Positions 1 through 12,598 of a stretch of 64,000 bases of DNA are shown here, one piece after another. Numbering within the stretch: position 1 is the stretch's first letter; each line of letters opens with the position of its first letter. The stretch comes from Flaccisagitta enflata (lineage: Eukaryota; Chaetognatha; Sagittoidea; Aphragmophora), in assembly GCA_965153355.1 (NCBI GenBank), contig OZ231127.1, positions 18,476,001 through 18,540,000 on the forward strand, in the 5' to 3' direction. The notes under the pieces are model-generated. The model was not told the origin of the DNA. It ran no database searches and saw only the letters and a program-made list of their open reading frames with translations. A program made the translations under genes and the position numbers.

Positions 1-96
1 GACATACGGACGGACGGACCGACGGACCGACGGACGGACCGACGGACCGACCCTCTTATAGAGATGCGTTCCTGACGGACGCATCTAAAAAGTCCA
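1..96 (-). mobile_element. H-family element, truncated by window edge
   Basis: On the minus strand this reads as the first part of an H element: a terminal hairpin with ATGCG/CGCAT arms (about 64-88), an AGAG motif, then (GTCC/GTCG)n running off the window start. The hairpin loop is longer than usual. The family assignment rests on the shared order of parts with the other H copies in the window. Confidence 0.6.
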
Positions 97-108
97 AGGT
101 TACCAACC

Positions 109-455
<347 letters not shown>

Positions 456-651
456 CTGTGTCTGTGTGTCTTTGCGACGTGGGTGTATGTTTGTGTATTA
501 ATCCGTGAGTGATTGTTTTTGTGTTTCTGTCTCTACCATTATTATCACGACCCATGACATGATAACTGTAAATTAACCGTTGCTATTGCATTCGTTATTA
601 CACAGACATAGTACAAACTGTGCGCTAACCTTCCCCATCATCTTTGGATAG

Positions 652-852
652 AAACATCGCGAGTTGGTGCAGCAGCAGCAAAGCAAGACTGTTTCCTTCT
701 CCAGCAACTCTTTCATGCAAAGTGTTCAATTATTCAGATTCGTGAGGCAAAGACAAGCGGGAGATGGAGAAGAACATGAAGATGATGGAGGAGGAAATGA
801 AGGAAGATATGATGGTGGCGGAGGATGTGACGGACGTGGTAGTGGACTGGTG
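652..852 (+). CDS. Possible internal exon, unrecognised protein
   Basis: A good-looking 3' splice site precedes this segment: GCTAAC branch-like motif, pyrimidine stretch, then ATAG at 648-651. Downstream is an open frame of 67 codons that is Gln-rich at the start (QQQQSKTVSF) and Gly/Asp/Glu-rich at the end. A phase-0 donor GTG|GTAGTG at 853 would close it and would match the phase-0 start of the exon at 13381. No domain is recognisable. The donor is weak and the Gly-rich end is simple sequence, so this could be a chance open frame. Confidence 0.28.
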
Positions 853-913
853 GTAGTGGTGATAGAGAACGAAGTAGAAATAGGAAAAGAAGGAATACGA
901 TTAAGATTCACTG

Positions 914-1144
914 TGGGGGGCGTTTCTAGTCAGACAATCTAGTTTTTGACAGGCCACTTGGTCGCTCGCTATGTTCGCTCGCTCATACTGCTCACTCGCT
1001 ATGCTTGCTTGCTCTGTTCAGGGGCTCGCTCACTCACTTTGCTTACTCCCTCGTGGGACAGTGAAATTCATGAATATGTGTTCGCGCTGTAAACGCATTC
1101 AATGGGAACAAACGCGTTTTTCATCTTCACTAGAAACACGCCCT
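914..1144. mobile_element. Short inverted-repeat element (MITE), GGGCGTTTCTAGT ends
   Basis: The ends GGGGGCGTTTCTAGTC and ACTAGAAACACGCCCT are inverted repeats of one another. The interior is rich in CGCTCGCTCACT-like words and includes ATATGTGTTC and GGGAACAAACGCGTTTTT. A second copy with the same ends and interior lies at 59613-59883, inside a minisatellite. No coding capacity is seen. Superfamily is undecided. Confidence 0.75.
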
Positions 1145-1214
1145 GTGAGGGTGAAGGCTGACGCGATGCAGTAGGGTAGGAGTCAGATAAAGTGGTAGGG
1201 AGATTGACATTTGA

Positions 1215-1530
1215 GATTGAAGAGAACAAGATAAATCAGAGAAGAACAGAGAGAGAACAGAAGTTGAAGAGAACTGAACAAAACGGTTGAACAGAGAGAG
1301 AACAGAAGTTGAAGAGAACAGAACAAAACAGGGAAGAACAGAGAGAGAACACAGAAGTTGAAGAGAACAGAACAAAACAGGGAAAAACAGAGAGAGAACA
1401 CAGAAGTTGAAGAGAACAGAACAAAACAGGGAAGAACAGAGAGAGAACAGAAGAGAACAGGGTAGAGCAAGGAGAGAACAGAAGAGAACAGGGATAAGCA
1501 AGGAGAGAAAAAAAAAGAACATGGAAGAAC
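1215..1530. repeat. 45-49 bp AG-rich minisatellite
   Basis: The word AAGTTGAAGAGAAC recurs at about 1261, 1306, 1355 and 1404, giving unit lengths of 45 to 49 bp. Units are purine-rich and differ by small indels. The long reverse-strand frame across it (Phe/Leu/Ser-rich) is a by-product of the composition. Confidence 0.8.
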
Positions 1531-1659
1531 AGAGAGAGAACAGAACAGGAAAGGGAATAATAAAGAGAGAACACGATAGAGCCGGAAAGATGAAGGAAGA
1601 GCGGGAATGGTGCAGAAGGTACAGAAGATGATGTCAGACAAACATTTAAAACGAACGAA

Positions 1660-1885
1660 CAAAGGAAGAAGGGAAGAAGGAACGAAGGAAAGTAAGAAGG
1701 AAGGATGGAAGGAAAGTAAAAAATAAGGATGGAAGGATGGAAGGAAGGAAGGCAAGAAGGGAAGAAGGATGGAAGGAAGAAAGAAAGGAAGGAAGAAAGC
1801 AAAAAAGGAAGAAAGGAAGAAAGCAAAGAAGGACGGAAGGAAGAAATTCACGATTGAAAGAAGAAAGATAGGCGGGAAGAGGGGA
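1660..1885. repeat. Degenerate GGAA/GAAGGAAG purine tract
   Basis: The plus strand is almost only A and G in GGAAG and GAAGGA words, with scattered GGATGG. It continues the purine bias of the preceding minisatellite. No gene signal. Confidence 0.8.
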
Positions 1886-2140
1886 AACGAGGCCAAGTAG
1901 GCCAACGACGCGTCCTCTTTGAATGAATGTTTTTTTTATGAATGAATGTCATTTATGAATGAATGTCACATATGAATGACTTACTAATTGTACGCTATTT
2001 ATACTGTGATAGGCCCTCTTTTCTGTTGAAAAATGCATAATTTTGATGTGTTTTTTTTTTTATGAATGACCGACACACGAGCCGACCGACGGACACAGCC
2101 TATTGTAGAGATACGAAGACCGAAGACGCATCTAAAAAAA
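1886..2140 (-). mobile_element. Diverged H-family element
   Basis: The GGCC-AAGTA-GGCC hairpin at about 1890-1903 is the H right end on the minus strand. A GACC/GACG stretch and a degenerate GATACG/CGCATC hairpin followed by AAAAAA (about 2105-2138) form the left end. The middle holds ATGAATGA repeats and poly-T. Roughly one arm of the terminal hairpin is damaged. Confidence 0.5.
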
Positions 2141-2495
2141 GGGAAAGTATTGAGAAGGTGGTAAGGGCAGATGATGCTTAACAAAACGGAATGGCGTGGA
2201 CAATGATTACAAGAGATTGGAGATAAGAAAGGTGGAAGACCACATTTATCGGTTAAAAGAAAAAGGAATATCTCCATCGCAACGTTAAATTATTTAGTGG
2301 AGGAAGAAAGGCAGCGGAAGTTGTTGGAGATGGAAGAAGGATTGGAAGGTGACGAGATCAAAAAGGTCATGAAGAGACAAAGAGGAGATATAAGAAGAAG
2401 TGATGGTAAAACCTTGAGACGAAACTAACTCGAGATAATTATAAATTATAAATTATATTTCTATGAAAGAATTGTATAAAGCGTGATTAAATATA

Positions 2496-3271
2496 CAGTA
2501 TGATTGTTCTGAACTGTAACATAAGATGAGGGCATAGCGCAAAAACTAGAAGGGCTAGCAAAATTCTGAAAAAAGCTCTTGGAAAATATGAGTTTGCAGA
2601 TTATTGCTGGAAAATTCCAAGGATTTTCTGGAAAAAATATGATCCTCCTGTTCCTTTTTAACTTGAGATCAAAATATGCAAAGTGAAAAAAAATGAAAAA
2701 ATTGAAGAGATGTTGACTGAACTGTTTTTCTTTAAATTGCTCTCATTCTTCGACTGATTGAGCTACAGATTCCAGATTGGTCTCAAATGAAAGATTTTTT
2801 AAAGTAGTTTTTGAGGTAAGCTCAAGAGCTTTGCTTAATTTGAGTCTTGATTGTATTTTGTGAACTGAAAGTCAATTCTGCATAAAATTTCTCCTGAAAA
2901 GACAATATCATTTATACTTTGCGTGATAACTCTTTAAAAATGATTTTTTCTTATTTTTCCTCCTAAAACTACATCAAAATATCTTTCATTTGAGACCAAT
3001 CTGGGATCAGTAGCTCTAACCGTTTAGAAATGAGAGCAATATAAAGGACGGCACTTCATTTTAGTCATAACAAAATCATCCTTTTTTGCAGAAATTACCC
3101 TCCAGTGCATGATGTGTTAATTGGATCAAATTTTACAAAAAAATCCTTGGAGTTTTCATACAAAAATCTGCAAACTCATATCTTCTAAGGACTATTTTCA
3201 GAATTTGGCTAGCCCTTTTAGTTTTTGCGTTATGTCCTCATCTTATGTTACAGTTCAGAACAATCATACTG
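2496..3271. mobile_element. Foldback element, Tc1/mariner-like ends, TA target duplication
   Basis: The outer ends are CAGTATGATTGTTCTGAAC and its complement, each flanked by TA (2494-2495, 3272-3273). The two halves are complementary over most of the length, so the whole 776 bp can fold on itself. Inside each arm is the word block 'GGTCTCAAATGAAAGAT' or its complement, shared with other foldbacks in this window. No transposase frame. CAGT at the ends and TA duplication are Tc1/mariner features; the assignment is inferred from the ends only. Confidence 0.85.
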
Positions 3272-3366
3272 TAATGACGAGGTGCGAAAGAATTGAAACA
3301 AAACAAAATGTATGGGGAGAAAAGAGATGGCGCACTGGGTTTGCTGGAATGAGATTAAATACCCAA

Positions 3367-3536
3367 CTGCTTGGGGTTGCTAGGGGTTACCTCAGGTTCG
3401 CCTTGGGGTTACCTTGGGGTTGCCTCGGGGTTGCCTCAAGGTTGCCTTAGGGTTGCCTTGGGGTTGCCTTGGGGTTGCTTTGGGGTTGCCTTGGGGTTGC
3501 CTCAGGTTTGCCTTGGGGTTGCTCGGGGTTGCAAGT
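3367..3536. repeat. TTGGGGTTGCC minisatellite (11-12 bp unit)
   Basis: About fifteen copies of TTGGGGTTGCC and variants (TCGGGGTTGCC, TCAAGGTTGCC) stand head to tail. Repeated GGGG runs give quadruplex potential on the plus strand. Frames through it are Gly-Leu-Pro repeats and not a gene. Confidence 0.9.
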
Positions 3537-3911
3537 GGTTGAATTGTTTTCTTTCCCCACTATCACTATTAAGAATAACAACATTAATACACTTCATACA
3601 AACATCGTGACAAGCAACAGGACAAGCAACAGGACAATAATAACAATCCTGAGGCAATCCCGAGCAACCACGAACAAACCCCGGAGTTTGATCTTACTAA
3701 AACAGAGCCTTACCCAGTGCGGTGAGAATGACGGAGAACAGATGTTGAGGGAAAGAAACATTAGATGAAAGAGACACAAGGGAGACGAGATGATAAAGAA
3801 AAGCGATGTAAAGAGGACGGGATCTATTTAGGAATTGTTGTTGCGAAGAAGTGAGATGCAAAGAGAATTTATACATACATGATGGTTGAACGGTGGCAAA
3901 AGATGATACTA

Positions 3912-4501
3912 CTATCTTGGAAAAAATAAAAGTCCAAGTTGGATAAAGGAATGATTTGCTTTCAAATCAGATGAAATAATAACCATTTTTAAAAGCCTAC
4001 TTTTTAGAGAAACGTTTTTAGAGTTTAGAAACCACTTGCATCTGTAAGGGCATGCCTTGGTAAAGAGTATAATTACATTTCGAAGTGCAGTCCCTCCACA
4101 CAATTTTTTTACAATTTCTGAGAATCAACATTCTCGCTCTTTTTGATGTAGAAGCCAAACGAATAAAGCTTGGAGTCTCTGCTTAGCGGCAATGGATAGC
4201 CCTAATCAAGAGCTTTAAAATGGTCACCAATTTTCCTTTAAAATTTTGCATGTCAAAGCGACAGTGTAACAAAACGTCATGCATTTATATTCTATTCTAG
4301 TTTTGTGACCATTTCCTGAAATCACTATTTTCACTTATTTTGATGTGAAATATAAACAAACAAAGCTATGAGTCTCAGCTTGACGCCATTTGCTAGCCCT
4401 ATTTATTAGCTTCATTTTGGTCACAAATTTTTATGTCAAATCATGTATATCAAAGCTACAATATGATAAAACGTCCTGGACTTTTATTTTTTCCAAGATA
4501 G
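3912..4501. mobile_element. Inverted-repeat element with CTATCTTGG ends, TA target duplication
   Basis: The ends CTATCTTGGAAAAAATAAAA are inverted and flanked by TA at 3910-3911 and 4502-4503. The interior is noncoding and contains degenerate repeats of 'AAAGCT..GAGTCTC' and 'GAGCTT.AAAATGGTCAC'. The right TA is shared with the left TA of the next element at 4504, so the two abut. Confidence 0.8.
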
Positions 4502-4817
4502 TACAGGGTGTCCCAACTCAGTTGCAACATAAAGAATCGACATATCTCAGCTATTAGGAACTCAAATTTATTTCTGAAAAAAGATCTATGAAGATCTATG
4601 TCTGCACTTTTATCATATCAAACTTCAACTTTGAGTATTGGATAGTTGCAGATCAGGAGAACATCAAATGAGTGGTAACGTTAGGTGGAAAATTATCTTT
4701 TTCATAGATGTATTTGGAAGTAACTTACTTTAACTGTCTGCCATTTTTTGACAAATTGATCTAAAAATCTGGGATTTGTCTCAAATGAAAGATAATTGTA
4801 CGTAAATAATACATCTA

Positions 4818-5345
4818 CAGTCAGCGGACAAAACACAATAGGTATATATATCACTCCGTTCGTTTTGATCCAACCCACTGATGTCGAACAGAATGCTGTA
4901 AACAACAACTGGTTGTTGAAATTACAGCCGGCTGTTAAGTTACAAAGTTGGCAAAAATCCAACTTTCACCAAATAGAATAAAACCTGCAGATTCATAATC
5001 CTGATGAAATTCTGAAAAGTTTGATATGTCACAACATATACTTTCATATGAAAATGAAAATTGTTTTTTAATGTTTAATTTAATTATAATGCAATGTTAA
5101 AAAAAATATTTCTCACGAAAAGTGTTAAGTGTGACATATCAAACTTCTCAGAATTTCATCAGGATTACGAATCTGCAGGTCTCATTCTATTTGGTGAAAG
5201 TTGGATTTTTACCAACTTTGTAACTTAACAGCCGGCTGTAATTTCAACAACCAGTTGTTGTTTACAGCATTCTGTTCGACATCAGTGGGTTGGATCAAAA
5301 CCAACGGAGTGATATATATACCTATTGTGTTTTGTCCGCTGACTG
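4818..5345. mobile_element. Near-perfect hairpin element nested in the 4504-6821 foldback
   Basis: CAGTCAGCGGACAAAACACA and its exact complement end a 528-bp palindrome whose arms match at nearly every position for about 230 bp, so this is a young copy. TA precedes it (4816-4817). The right flank reads TCTA, so the right duplicate is altered or offset. It has no coding capacity; frames through it are mirror images of one another. Confidence 0.85.
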
Positions 5346-5763
5346 TCTACTTAGAAATCTTGGAAAATTTTAACAATTTATGACTTTATTGAGGATTTCA
5401 GTCAAACATAGTAAAAATCAGGAGTGGAAATTCGGAAAAAAAAATCAATGAAAATCTTACAAAATCTTGGAAAATTGTCAAATTTTTGCGTTGATCTAGT
5501 ATCTATGACAAATTATCTGCCATTTGAGACCAATCGCAGGGTTTTAGCTCAATTGCTTGAGAGATGCCAAGCAGTTAAAGACAGCTACTTTCAAGTACAG
5601 CAAAAAATAAAAAACCAAAAAAAGACATTGTCAAAAATCACTCTTGTATTTCAAAGAAATTTGGCCCCTAAACAAATTGTCGGATTGTCATCAAATTTTG
5701 CATGCAAAGAGTGCAGATCAAGATCTTTTTAAATTTTTTTTCAAAAATTGATTTGAGAACATA

Positions 5764-6768
5764 CAGTGCGGCGCATAAAAAACAGGACAGTACATTTCCC
5801 TATATTTCTAGGCTCAAAATAAAAGAATCATAACTTTATTGGTGACCAATTTGAAGCTCTTCGAAAGACAAAGCGTTTGCCGCAAATCGCGTTTAAATCG
5901 CTCAATTGGTTTGGCCGCAATGACGCTCTGAAGAGACACTATAAAAAATGGAATGGGAAAAAACTAACTATGGACAAAAACAAAAAGCAAACCACTTGTT
6001 TGTTAGTGTTTCATATCCATGCAATGAGAAAAACATAGCAAAATCCATGACCATTTTGAAGCTCTGCGAAAGATCTTTCAAATGAGACCTTTCTGGATGC
6101 CCTGACTCTAACCGTTTAGAAATGGCATAAGGATGAAGACAGGTTGTCAGAAATTTGGAAATTTACTACGTGATTTTAAGGGGTTATCTTTATTCTAACA
6201 TAAAAATTAAACGCATTGAGTTAGATATTTGTTCTTGGCGCCATTTTAAAGAGAATTTGAAGCTCTTTAATTTGCTCATGGATATCGAGTATCAAAGATA
6301 ATCCAAAGCGTAATCATTGTAGAAAACAGAAAGACTTAAATTGCTTGTTTGAAAAATATGAAAGGAGCACGTTTTTCAATCAGTGATTTTTTTCTTCAAA
6401 CCTATGCCATTTCTAAACGAATAAAGCTACAATGACCAGCAACGTCGCATTTGGAAGATTTTTTGCAGGGCTTTCAAACGGTCATGAATTTTTTGTGTCT
6501 CAGGTCAATAGTTAAGCAGAAACTAGCATTACAAAGTGTCCTTTGCCATAGTTACTTTTACAGTTTGGTGCCGCCTTACCATCGACTACCTCGCCAACTT
6601 ATTTGCCTCGATGCCACGTTCTATGGAGCTTGTCATCCAGGCCGAAGGCGGATTCATCAACTATAAACACTTGAGCGATGTATTCATCCGTATTTGGTTT
6701 GAATAATCCATTTTTGCGCATTAAAATGCTATTGATACAAACTGTCCTGTTTTTAATGCGGCGCACCG
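5764..6768. mobile_element. Tc1-like element with CAGTGCGGCGCA ends, transposase remnant
   Basis: The left end CAGTGCGGCGCATAAAAAAC and the right end (complement CGGTGCGCCGCATTAAAAAC) are inverted over about 28 bp with few mismatches, and TA flanks both (5762-5763, 6769-6770). Length is 1005 bp. The minus strand near the right end encodes a short Tc1-like motif. The middle contains diverged foldback-like sequence that may be a further insertion. Confidence 0.75.
6602..6720 (-). pseudogene. Tc1/mariner-type transposase fragment
   Basis: A short minus-strand frame reads NGLFKPNTDEYIAQ, then VFIVDESAFGLDDKLHRTWH. In Tc1/IS630 transposases the second catalytic Asp sits in a motif of the form (V/I)xx(D)ESxF, and DESAF matches this. 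Only about 40 codons are recognisable, where a full transposase has about 340. The element around it (1005 bp) is too short to hold a complete gene with intact motifs, so this is a relic. Its position next to the right inverted repeat of the 5764-6768 element supports it being that element's own transposase. Confidence 0.45.
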
Positions 6769-7284
6769 TAGAAGCAGAGATATGTCGATTCTTTATGTTG
6801 CAACTGACTTGGGACACCATGTATGAATAGAGACTCAATTTGAATTATTGAAATATATCAAGACGAGTTAGTTATGGTTTCAAAATCAGGCCAGAAATAA
6901 CACGGAAACTTTTTTTTTTCGAAAGAGCCGGTGCAGTAAGAGTAGATGGTGTGATGAAGGTGGCAAGAAAAGCAACTTCATGCAAAGTGGAGGGATGGAA
7001 GTAAAAAACTAGAAATTGCGTCGCTGTCAAACATGTTTTCACTTGGCGTCCACGAGGCCAACAAAAAATAAGCTTCTTCTTCCCCGTCAATTTTGTGGGA
7101 GTGAAAAGGAAAGAAGAAGAAGAAACACAACACTTTCGGTTCACCAACAAAGTGTCAACAACAACATCTCTCGACTTTTTTTCTCGCACCATTTTTGATC
7201 TCACGCATTTCTATAAAGACATACATTGCAGAAAGCTTCTGTTCGTTTGAAAATGGCTTTCGAATGATGATTTGTAAAAAAACA

Positions 7285-8012
7285 AGGCCAAGTAGGCCAA
7301 TAAGGTGCGACGTGTGGATCGAACGAATGCGTTACCCGACCAACCGACCAACGGACAGAGCCAGTCATAGAGGTGCTTTGTCGCACCTACCGGGTGATCA
7401 GTCGGAAGTGAGTAAATCTTTCTGGACGCTGAGACTGACCGATTGTTAGTTGAAACTTGGGCAATAGTTTATTATAAAGATAATTAATGAACGTTTACTT
7501 TAAGCCAAAGATGGATATTGTAGCCCAAAAGGCTTGCAAGTAATGGCTGTAGATGCTTTTTTCCAAGATCGGGAATTGATGCCAAAATTAGAGTAACTTG
7601 GACAATTGACATTTTCCCATTTATTCAATGTCCTTGGTGTTTTAAATATATCTGTTGATTGCGAACAGCTAAAATCCATTTCATGGTGCCGAATTGACGA
7701 GTTTTTTATCCAGTTTTGAAAAGAAAATCATAAGAACCGCAATTTCTTACCTTTAATGTCCCTACTCAAAAAGAAATGACTTCACAGTAGACGGCAATTA
7801 TGCGCAAAATTGCACCACTTTTCCAAATCGACTTAAACTGAAATGTAACTTAGAAGGCTGTTTTTTTAACATTATGGGGCTATTTCTTTTTATATAAGCA
7901 AACGTTCAGCAATTCTCTTCAATTCTAGACCATCCCCAACTAATTTTCTTTTGTAGTTTAAGAGTAATGGCATCATACATTTACTCAATTCCGGCTGATC
8001 ACCCGGTAAAAG
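7285..8012 (-). mobile_element. H-family element (GGTGC subfamily), split by an inverted-repeat element
   Basis: The right-end hairpin GGCC-AAGTA-GGCC is at 7287-7300, followed by AAGGTGCGACGTGTGGATCG, (ACCG/ACCA)n, and the left-end hairpin AGGTGC...GCACCT at about 7370-7388. The terminal TAAAA is displaced to 8007-8011 by the insertion at 7390-8006. The very similar copy at 35856-35957 shows the same right half. Confidence 0.65.
7390..8006. mobile_element. Inverted-repeat element with CCGGGTGATCAG ends, TA target duplication
   Basis: The ends CCGGGTGATCAGTCGGAAGT and its near complement (CCGGCTGATCACCCGG on the right) are inverted over about 30 bp. TA flanks both (7388-7389, 8007-8008). It sits in the terminal hairpin/poly-A junction of an H element. 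The interior is AT-rich and noncoding. A Tc1/mariner-type MITE is the most likely class. Confidence 0.8.
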
Positions 8013-8239
8013 GATGGAGCTTTATTCTTATGAGCTGGCCTTTATCATATCTACCAAAACAAACTAAAATGATTTCTTCAACGCAACTACAGGTAAATCA
8101 GTATCAAAAGGTTTATTTTGATTAATATCGTAACATTTTTCAGAAATCATCGACAATTTTTTTCCCCGCATGATTGCGAGTTGGTTGGTCTGTCCATCTG
8201 TTCTTCGTGATTCCTTGAATTCCTTCCATCCATTTCCAA

Positions 8240-8935
8240 GCTCTTCTCGTATCTTTAGCTCATGTGAGCTTGATTTGCTTTCTTCCATTCATTTCCAATC
8301 TCTGGTCGCATCTTTAGCTCATAAGAGCTTGGTTTGCTTTCTTCCATTCATTTCCAATCTCTGGTCGCATCTTTAGCTCATGTGAGCTTGGTTTGCTTTC
8401 TTCCATTCACTTTCAATCTCTGGTCGCATCTCTCATGTGAGCTTGGTTTGCTTTTTTCCATTCATTTCCAATCTCTGGTCGCATCTTTAGCTCATGTGAG
8501 CTTGTTTTGCTTTCTTCCATTTATTTCCAATCTCTGGTCGCATCTTTAGCTCATGTGAGCTTGTTTTGCTTTCTTCCATTTATTTCCAATCTCTGGTCGC
8601 ATCTTTAGCTCATGTGAGCTTGTTTTGCTTTCTACCATTCATTTCCAATCTTTGGTCGCATCTTTAGCTCATCTGAGCTTGGTTTGCTTTTTTCCATTCA
8701 TTTTCAATCTCTGGTCGCATCTTTAGCTCATGTGAGCTTGGTTTACTTTCTTCCATTCATTTTAAATCTCTGGTCGCATCTTTAGCTCATGTGAGCTTGG
8801 TTTGCTTTTTTCCATTCATTTTCAATCTCTGGTCGCATCTTTAGCTCATGTGAGCTTGGTTTACTTTCTTCCATTCATTTCCAATCTCTGGTCGCATCTT
8901 TAGCTCGTGTGAGCTCGGTTTGCTTTCTTCCTCCT
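8240..8935. repeat. 59-bp minisatellite, about 12 copies
   Basis: The unit runs CATGTGAGCTTGGTTTGC, TTTCTTCCATTCATTTCC, AATCTCTGGTCGCATCTTTAG. Starts at 8261, 8320 and 8379 fix the period at 59. One copy near 8430 has a short deletion. Each unit contains the inverted pair AGCTCA/TGAGCT. The repeated plus-strand frame (FLPFISNLWSHL) is a consequence of the tandem structure. Confidence 0.92.
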
Positions 8936-9027
8936 CTTGTTTGGACGGCTTGTTATTGGCCTGAGTCTCGACCTGCCACGACTCGAGGACAGTAACCAGT
9001 CACGCAAGATCATTCAACCAAAACCTT

Positions 9028-9505
9028 GTGATTTTTTTTTTTTGGGGGGGGGGGCTTTCGCCTGGAAGATACTCACCGAGTTACTATGTCGATCCGTCCG
9101 ACGGTGGGATGGCCTACGCGCTCACAAGTCTAATCTTTTCATGTTACTATATTAACGAAATGTGCTTCATAGGCACCTCCATGCTAATCCCTAGAAATAC
9201 AGAAGTGTTAATCAATCGCTGCACCAAGATGGACCAATAATTTTGTCACTTAATCAAATCACATTCAATACCGATCGATCAATACATTTGAGAGACTAAA
9301 AAGTAAATGGAGTAGGTCTTCAGTCTCCACAAATACAACAAAATGCCAACGACCATTGTTGCAACCAAGAAAATCTTCTTCCACAAAGTTCCGTCCACGG
9401 CCACGAGGTGTCGTTTAGTCGTTTCTAAATCAGGAAAAAAAGGCCCTCATTATGCAAATTTCGTACATGCGGAAGTAACGAGGTGACGAGCCAAAGAAAC
9501 AGAAA

Positions 9506-9508
<3 letters not shown>
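9028..9508. other. Intergenic or intronic stretch, no clear feature
   Basis: Poly-T followed by poly-G (about 9032-9054), then ordinary mixed sequence. I see no splice-bounded exon, inverted repeat or family match here. A 47-codon ATG frame at 9343-9486 is not supported by anything else. Confidence 0.5.
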
Positions 9509-9551
<43 letters not shown>

Positions 9552-9566
9552 TAGAGAAAGAGAGAG
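9509..9566. repeat. (GA)n microsatellite
   Basis: A run of GA dinucleotides with a few AAAGAG interruptions. Confidence 0.95.
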
Positions 9567-9799
9567 ATTTCTGTTGCTTCTTTTTGCCTGATTGTTTGCG
9601 ATTGATTTGATTCGGAAACTAAGTTGGGAGGAATGGACGTGGACAAACCAATGGCTCGTGCATGCACGCACGTACACGCACGCACATACGACGCTATTCT
9701 GAATTAGTTCTGTTTTTTATCAATTTATTCAGTCATTTAGACATTTATTCATCGTCGTTAAATCATCATTCAGATAATCAAATTCCTAACAAATTTATC

Positions 9800-10000
9800 A
9801 CAGTCAAGCAAACAAACAGACGGATAGAGAGAAGCAGTCGGATAGACAGACAGCCTGACTGGAAGACGAACAAACGGACAGACAGACCGACTGACAAACA
9901 AAATCCAACGGACTGACAAAAAGAATCAGATAGGCAGACAGGCAAAAAGTAAAACAAAAATGATGGATAGACAGACGTGCAAACAGACAGACTAACTGAA
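9800..10000. repeat. Degenerate (GACA/GACG)n tract
   Basis: Words ACAGACAG, GACGGATAG, GACTGACAA recur without a strict period. It may be a decayed microsatellite core of an H element; a short H-like right end (AAGGCCAAGAGATGTCC) lies just downstream at 10037. Confidence 0.6.
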
Positions 10001-10131
10001 ACGCAGAAACAATGAGTAGACTAGATTCAAAATGAACAAGGCCAAGAGATGTCCAATAGATGCGTCCTCTTTAGATGTATGATATTAAGATACAAATTAT
10101 CAAAGTATTAAGAATTCAAGATATTAAGATA

Positions 10132-10308
10132 CAGTTGAGACCCGCTCTAACGGACCCGCTATCAACGGTATTCCGCCTGTAACAGATGCAAATTCATAGT
10201 CCCTTCAAGTTAATTCTTTTTATTTCCTTTGTTGGCAATAATAGAAGTCCGCCAATAACAGAAAAAAATTATTGATCCCCTGAAATCCGTTAGAGCGGGG
10301 TTTAACTG
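10132..10308. mobile_element. pogo-like MITE, TA target duplication
   Basis: Left end CAGTTGAGACCCGCTCTAAC and right end with complement CAGTTAAACCCCGCTCTAAC are inverted over about 23 bp and flanked by TA (10130-10131, 10309-10310). Ends of the form CAGTTgAacCCcgnTnTAACG are characteristic of pogo/Tigger elements. It is 177 bp long and noncoding. A relative lies at 61277-61443. Confidence 0.8.
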
Positions 10309-10454
10309 TATAATGATATGAAGATATAAAGATACTGAGATAAAGAGAAAAATATAAACTGATTCCTCCCTCCTCCCCTCCCCCAGCCTCCCCTCCCCCC
10401 TCCCCACCCCCTCCCCCGCCTCCCCACCCCCTCCCCCCGCCTCACGGTCCCCTC

Positions 10455-10506
10455 CCCCCCCGGACAGAGCCTCTTATAGAGATGCGAGGACGCATTTAAA
10501 AAAATT
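10455..10506 (-). mobile_element. H-family left-end fragment
   Basis: GGACAGAGCCTCTTATAGAG, then ATGCG-AGGA-CGCAT and poly-A is the H left end on the minus strand (ATGCG subfamily). It follows a C-rich stretch (10370-10458) of CCCCTCCC words. Confidence 0.6.
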
Positions 10507-10711
10507 TAAAAAATTCTCCCATCAACTTAATGATTAAGGATTTTTTAGCTTTTTGGTCTTCACATTCGCAATTGAGAAGGAACCAACCAAAAAGAGAGCC
10601 GTAAAAAGAAGGGAAAAAGCCTGAATTAGCCTCTAAGGAAAGCTGCACATGTGTAATTGGGCATGCAGGGCGAGAAACTAAAACAAAATCAGCAAAAACG
10701 AAGAAAACTAA

Positions 10712-11036
<325 letters not shown>

Positions 11037-11059
11037 GAGCTTAAGGCTTTAAGCAACAG

Positions 11060-12085
<1,026 letters not shown>

Positions 12086-12393
12086 GCATTCAGACATCGA
12101 CAGATAGACAAACAAAAACCATCTAAAACCATTAAGATAAAAACAATAAAATAAAAAAACAATAAGAAAAGTAGAGAGAATCGAGAAATCTGGCAGATAG
12201 TTAGACACACTGGAGACAGAATGAGACAGACAGATAAAGGGAAAAAAAATCAATGAAAGAGGAGAGAAAAACAGAAAAGACAGAGGCAGGGAAAATGTGG
12301 AAAATAACGCGGAAGAGATAGAAAGTGGGGGAAATTACTACTGTTACTTAGGCTTTAACGACGCGGCGATGTTATGGTAGTCGTTACAACGCG

Positions 12394-12522
12394 TTGAGCG
12401 GAAAAGGGACCCTCCACCTCCCAACACAACCACTCAACCGTTGGGGGTCTTTTCCGCCGATTGAATAACTGCTCTCCCTTGCTCTCTGATTGGCTCATAC
12501 TTTCTTTCTTTCTTTCTTTCTT

Positions 12523-12598
<76 letters not shown>

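Larger units (their letters stand above)
4504..6821. mobile_element. Foldback element with CAGGGTGTCCCA ends carrying two nested elements
   Basis: Left end CAGGGTGTCCCAACTCAG and right end with complement CATGGTGTCCCAAGTCAG are followed by about 30 bp of identical inverted sequence (AACATAAAGAATCGACATAT). TA flanks both ends. The left arm (4504-4815) pairs with the right arm (about 5350-5761 plus 6771-6821). The core has been interrupted by a foldback at 4818-5345 and by a Tc1-like element at 5764-6768. Without them the element is about 785 bp. GGGTGTCCCA ends are typical of IS630/Tc1/mariner elements. Confidence 0.8.

Noticed and set aside
1183-1905. 240-codon Phe/Leu/Ser reverse frame
   Set aside because: Direct product of a purine-rich minisatellite and GGAA tract; no domain and no splice signal.
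8240-8935. Array of 59-bp repeats considered as CRISPR
   Set aside because: Units are contiguous without unique spacers, in a eukaryotic genome: a minisatellite.
9055-9130. snRNA or tRNA-like segment (CCTGGAAGATACTCACCGAG)
   Set aside because: Loose resemblance to a U1 5' end only in part; no cloverleaf, Sm site or internal promoter boxes found.
9343-9486. 47-codon ATG frame ending at GAGGTGACG, which could be a first exon
   Set aside because: No promoter, no downstream partner exon in matching phase (it would end in phase 2), and short enough to occur by chance.
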